Assembly (NCBI GenBank): GCA_016703225.1
Contig: JADJCM010000001.1
Coordinates: 124,001 to 188,000, forward strand
From: Lysobacterales bacterium
GTDB taxonomy: Bacteria; Pseudomonadota; Gammaproteobacteria; Xanthomonadales; Ahniellaceae
Direction: 5' to 3'
DNA length: 64,000 nt
The notes beneath the pieces were generated by a model. The model was not told where the DNA came from, searched no databases, and worked only from the letters and a program-made list of their open reading frames with translations. Below are positions 60,574 to 64,000 of the stretch, one piece after another (the first letter of the stretch is position 1; the number at the start of each line of letters is the position of its first letter). A program made the position numbers and the translations under genes.

Positions 60574-61251
60574 ATGAACCCGATCCGAATCGCACTCGCC
60601 CTGGCCGCGATGCTCTGCGCTCCCGGGCTGTTCGCGCACGGCCAGGAAAAGCACGAACCCGCGCAGATGACGGCCGGGCGCGACGTTTCCCAGGCCAAAC
60701 TCGGCATCGAACCGGCAGCGGCCGAAGCAGTCGCCACCGTCGAGCGATTTTCCGCCGCGCTCGGTGCCGGTGATCTGACCAAAGCCGGCGCGGAACTCGA
60801 TCCCGGGGTCATCATTCTCGAAAGCGGCGCTGTCGAGCGCAGCCGCGACGAGTACCTCGGCGGCCACGCCAAGGGCGATGCGGCGTTTCTGAAGTCGGCG
60901 CGAATCAGTCTCCGGCAGCGCACCGCCCGGGCTTCCGGCGATCTCGCCTGGGTGTCGAGCGAAAGTGCAATCCACACCATGAAGGGCAAAGAGATGCTGA
61001 TGATCGACGCGACCGAGACCATGGTGCTGCGCAGGTCGGGCCAGGCCTGGAGGATCGTGCACATCCACTGGTCGTCGCGTCGTGCGAAGGACCAGTCGAC
61101 GGCTGTCCGGCCGAAACCCTTGCGCGAACACGCCGGAGCAGCGCACCAGGCCCATCACCCGCGATTGCCGCCTCCAACCGGGAGCATCCAGCCGGCGGAA
61201 GTGGCAACGATCCTTGAGCGACAGTCCAACGACCTCGCCATCGTCGCGTGA
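60574..61251 (+). CDS. Exported NTF2/SnoaL-like (DUF4440-type) protein
   Basis: A 225-residue protein with signal peptide (MNPIRIALALAAMLCAPGLFA) and one NTF2-like cone domain: VATVERFSAALGAGDLTKAGAELD, a central VIILESGAVERSRDEYLGG and the closing MVLRRSGQAWRIVHIHWSSR. The domain ends about residue 170. The ~55-residue Pro/His/Arg-rich tail after it has no domain character and may be read-through or a late frameshift product. NTF2-like proteins of this kind are frequent in copper and metal clusters without known activity. GGAG precedes ATG 60574. Confidence 0.8.
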   Translation: MNPIRIALALAAMLCAPGLFAHGQEKHEPAQMTAGRDVSQAKLGIEPAAAEAVATVERFSAALGAGDLTKAGAELDPGVIILESGAVERSRDEYLGGHAKGDAAFLKSARISLRQRTARASGDLAWVSSESAIHTMKGKEMLMIDATETMVLRRSGQAWRIVHIHWSSRRAKDQSTAVRPKPLREHAGAAHQAHHPRLPPPTGSIQPAEVATILERQSNDLAIVA

Positions 61252-61369
61252 TGCGCAGCAAGATCGCTCCCCGTGGCTCCCGGGAGCCATACACGGCACC
61301 GGGCCGTTCTCGCAAACCGGGCCAGACCTCCGGAGGAGTTGGCCCAACCACTCACCAAAGGAGAGTCCC

Positions 61370-61774
61370 ATGTTCCGTTCAATCTCAACACATGCCACCC
61401 GCCGTCGGTCGATTCGCGGGGCGCTCGGTTCACTACTGCTCTTCAGTCTGCTGGCTTCGGGCGCCGCCCTTGCGGGCGACTCGCCTTCGATCGGGCACAC
61501 GGTCTTCATGCGCGGACAGATCCTTGAGGTTCAGGACTCGACGATCGTCCTGTGTATCGGTGCCGCAGACGGCGCGAGTGTCGGCCAGGAACTGGACGTC
61601 GTGCATCATTCCCGCGTGCGGACCGGGCCAAAAGGCATCGGCCGGTTCAAGCGCGAGGTGATCGGTAAGGTGCGCATCGATGCGATCGTCGACGAGCACT
61701 ATGCCGAGGCAACCGTCATTGACGGCAAGGCCGGCCAGCACGACAGCGTCGAGCTGGCCACTGCGGCGAAATGA
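61370..61774 (+). CDS. Small exported protein of unknown function in the copper cluster
   Basis: A 134-residue protein with a signal peptide (residues 1-35, ending ALAG) and a compact beta-rich domain: GQILEVQDSTIVLCIG, ADGASVGQELDVVHH, KREVIGKVRIDAIVDEHYAEATVIDG. The pattern (strand, GxxVGQxLxV, strand) resembles small beta-barrels of the FlgT-C/OB type, but that is only a resemblance. GGAGAG lies six bases before ATG 61370; the frame is open upstream. The ATPase gene begins 112 bases later. Periplasmic; function unknown. Confidence 0.72.
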   Translation: MFRSISTHATRRRSIRGALGSLLLFSLLASGAALAGDSPSIGHTVFMRGQILEVQDSTIVLCIGAADGASVGQELDVVHHSRVRTGPKGIGRFKREVIGKVRIDAIVDEHYAEATVIDGKAGQHDSVELATAAK

Positions 61775-61886
61775 GTCCCACCGACTGGTGGCGACGCCGT
61801 TGCGTTCGCCCCAGTCGAACCCCGAAATAGCAAACGGTCGAGCCCATCGGTGGTGCTCGAGCGGTCGATCATCCGGTGAGGGCGCC

Positions 61887-63977
61887 TTGGACGAGCACAA
61901 GCATCACCATTCACCCGAGTCGCCTCAGGCGGTGGCGACGGGCGCCTCTCGTTCGGCGCGCTCTGGTGCGCGTCACCGGGACCACGGCGCGCATGATCGC
62001 CACGCTGGCCACAGCGTGGCGATGTTCCGTGACCGCTTCTGGATCACGCTGTTGCTGACGGTTCCGGCCGTGGTCTGGTCGGGAATGATCCAGCATTGGT
62101 TTGGCTACACCGCGCCGGTGTTTGTCGGGTCGTCGTGGATTCCTGCGCTGTTCGGGAGCGCCGTCTACCTCTATGGCGGGTGGCCCTTCCTGAAGGGCGC
62201 CGCGGATGAACTCCGGCGTCGCCTGCCCGGAATGATGACGCTCATTTCACTCGCGATCAGCGTCGCCTTCGTGTTCAGTCTGGCGGTCAGTTTCGGCGCG
62301 CCGGGCAGCGATTTGTGGTGGGAGCTGGCGTCGCTGGTGGCAATCATGTTGCTCGGCCACTGGATCGAGATGCGCTCCATCACCCAGGCACAAGGCGCGC
62401 TGTGCGCACTGGCCAAGCTGCTTCCCGACAAAGCCGTTCGGATCGGCGCTGACGGCAGCAGCGAGGATGTCCTGGTCTCCACACTCGCCGCCGGGGACCT
62501 GCTGCTGATCCGCCCTGGTGCGGGCATTCCCGCCGATGGCCTCGTTCGCGACGGCAAGAGCCCAGTCAACGAATCGATGATTACCGGCGAGTCGCGACCG
62601 CTGAACAAGCAGGCGGGCGATGCCGTGATTGCGGGCACCTTGAACGGCCAGGGGTCGCTACGCGTGGAGGTGACGCGAACCGGCGATCAGACGGCGTTGG
62701 CCGGCATCATGCGGCTGGTCGAACAGGCCCAACAATCACGCTCGCGGGCGCAGGCGCTGGCAGATCGAGCGGCGCGACTGCTGACGTTCGCCGCGATCGC
62801 GATCGCCATGCTCACCGCCGTGGTCTGGACGGCGCTCGGTGCGCCATGGAACTACACCGTGGAACGCGTGGTGACGGTGCTCGTCATCGCCTGCCCGCAT
62901 GCACTCGGACTCGCAGTGCCGCTGGTCATCGCGATCTCGACGACGCTCGGCGTCCAGCACGGGCTGCTGATTCGTGATCGCCGCGGCCTGGAAGAAGCGC
63001 GCAATCTCGACATCGTGGTATTCGACAAGACCGGGACGCTGACGCTGGCCGAGCACCGCGTGGTCGACATCGCGACCGACGCCATGCTCACGCCCGAGGA
63101 CGCCCTGCGCTTCGCCGCGGCCAGCGAACGCGACTCCGAGCATCCCGTTGCACGCGCCCTGCTGCGAAGCGCCGAAGAGCGCAGGCTGGTGGTTCCGCAG
63201 GCCACGGATTTCCATGCCGAGGCCGGTCGTGGCGTGGAAGCCATCGTCGATGGCCAAGTCTGGAAGGTGGGAGGTCCGGGGCTCTTGCGGGCGCTCAAGG
63301 TCGAGGCGCCGACGCAACTTCGCGGTGCGGCAGAGCGCGCCGCAGTCGCCGGTCGCTCGGCGATCTATCTGGTGGACGCGAGCGGTGTGCGTGCAGTATT
63401 CGCGATCGCCGACGCCATCCGCCCTGAATCGAAGGAAGCCGTGCGCTTGCTGCACGATGCCGGAATCGAGGTCGCCATGCTCACCGGCGACTCGGAAGCC
63501 GTCGCGCGCAGCGTGGCGACCGAGTTGGGCATCGACACCGTACTGGCCGAAGTCTTGCCCCAGGACAAGGCATCGGTGATCGAGGGCCTGCAAACCAAGG
63601 GCAAGCGCGTGGCCATGGTCGGCGACGGTGTAAACGATGCGCCGGCCCTGGTTTCGGCCGACGTCGGCGTGGCGATCGGCGCCGGGACCGACGTCGCGGT
63701 GGAGGCTGGAGACGTGGTTCTCGTGCGTTCAGACCCACGCGATGTTCCGGCGATCATCGCACTCAGTCGTGCCACCTACCGCAAGATGATCCAGAACTTG
63801 TGGTGGGCGGCTGGTTACAACATCGTCGCGATTCCTCTGGCGGCCGGCGTGCTGGTGCCTTGGGGCATCGTGCTGGCGCCGGCGCTGGGTGCCGTCTTGA
63901 TGTCGGTCAGCACGATCATCGTGGCGATCAACGCGCAACTGCTGCGCCGCGCACCGCTGGATCGTCTGCGGCGATAG
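61887..63977 (+). CDS. Copper-transporting P1B-type ATPase (CPH motif, CopB class)
   Basis: A 696-residue heavy-metal pump. The N-terminus is a His-rich tail (DEHKHHHSPESPQ ... RHRDHGAHDRHAGHS) in place of the CxxC domain found in CopA. The membrane metal site is CPH (ACPHALGLAVP, Cys336) instead of CPC, the P1B-3 class linked to Cu export. Other motifs are TGES in SMITGESRPLN, DKTGT (Asp380), SEHPVARAL and GDGVNDAPAL. No ATG gives the His-rich part; TTG 61887 with GGTGAGGGC upstream is the best start, and the next in-frame ATG (about 62022) would lose it. It removes copper from the cytoplasm. The gene is complete, ending 23 bases before the window end. Confidence 0.9.
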   Translation: MDEHKHHHSPESPQAVATGASRSARSGARHRDHGAHDRHAGHSVAMFRDRFWITLLLTVPAVVWSGMIQHWFGYTAPVFVGSSWIPALFGSAVYLYGGWPFLKGAADELRRRLPGMMTLISLAISVAFVFSLAVSFGAPGSDLWWELASLVAIMLLGHWIEMRSITQAQGALCALAKLLPDKAVRIGADGSSEDVLVSTLAAGDLLLIRPGAGIPADGLVRDGKSPVNESMITGESRPLNKQAGDAVIAGTLNGQGSLRVEVTRTGDQTALAGIMRLVEQAQQSRSRAQALADRAARLLTFAAIAIAMLTAVVWTALGAPWNYTVERVVTVLVIACPHALGLAVPLVIAISTTLGVQHGLLIRDRRGLEEARNLDIVVFDKTGTLTLAEHRVVDIATDAMLTPEDALRFAAASERDSEHPVARALLRSAEERRLVVPQATDFHAEAGRGVEAIVDGQVWKVGGPGLLRALKVEAPTQLRGAAERAAVAGRSAIYLVDASGVRAVFAIADAIRPESKEAVRLLHDAGIEVAMLTGDSEAVARSVATELGIDTVLAEVLPQDKASVIEGLQTKGKRVAMVGDGVNDAPALVSADVGVAIGAGTDVAVEAGDVVLVRSDPRDVPAIIALSRATYRKMIQNLWWAAGYNIVAIPLAAGVLVPWGIVLAPALGAVLMSVSTIIVAINAQLLRRAPLDRLRR

Positions 63978-64000
63978 CGCGCTGCGCGGGACCGGGCTTC

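Noticed and set aside
1..64000. Search for tRNA, rRNA, phage integrase, transposase
   Set aside because: None could be supported by reading; covariance-model and HMM searches would be needed to exclude small RNAs.

Overview
The window is a GC-rich (roughly two-thirds G+C by eye) chromosomal segment of a gammaproteobacterium, most likely of the order Lysobacterales (Xanthomonadales), perhaps near Rhodanobacteraceae/Dokdonella. Pointers are a CopL-type copper regulator protein, a GTP-type PEP carboxykinase, several families of short palindromic intergenic repeats, frequent GTG/TTG starts and 4-base start/stop overlaps, and many secreted proteins ending in an F-x-(D/S)-G-F-E tail. No IS transposase, phage gene, tRNA, rRNA or CRISPR array was seen.

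Layout. 0.1-3.5 kb: a membrane-anchored helical protein, then a nucleoside transporter/ribokinase operon. 3.7-9.6 kb: two giant tandem paralogous secreted proteins. 9.6-15.6 kb: housekeeping genes (dusB, YdjM-like membrane hydrolase, DEAD-box helicase, RNase T, FmdB-like zinc ribbon, YebC). 15.8-21.9 kb: prolyl-oligopeptidase lipoprotein, SPFH/prohibitin protein, a relic of a second oligopeptidase gene, an LhgO-like oxidoreductase and isoaspartyl peptidase. 22-38.9 kb: an accessory secretome region with beta-helix proteins, a pectate-lyase-like protein, a seven-bladed propeller with an IPTL-type anchor, and two copies of a small-secreted-protein + metalloprotease gene pair. Among these sit an ECF sigma factor/Ser-Thr kinase operon, a LysR regulator and an alcohol dehydrogenase.

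39-48 kb returns to core genes (pmbA/tldE, yjgA/darP, tldD, pyrF, a DUF922 protease, ggt, pckG). 48-50 kb is a Fur-box-preceded TonB receptor. 50.4-54.9 kb is a fatty-acid-oxidation locus: a TetR repressor divergent from alpha/beta hydrolase-fadE-DUF4442, with a PsrA-like operator between them. 55.4-59 kb is a tightly overlapping three-gene operon of a pentaheme cytochrome c, a lipoprotein and a copper-amine-oxidase-like secreted protein. 59.3-64 kb is a copper-handling cluster (copL, cytochrome c, NTF2-like protein, small exported protein, CPH-type P1B ATPase) without the usual copA/copB pair.

The most novel-looking signals are (i) the recurring C-terminal DGFE tail on five otherwise unrelated exported proteins, a possible undescribed sorting or secretion tag; (ii) the twice-occurring cassette of a small exported protein directly upstream of a HELAHGLGF metalloprotease; and (iii) the pentaheme cytochrome/lipoprotein/amine-oxidase-like operon.
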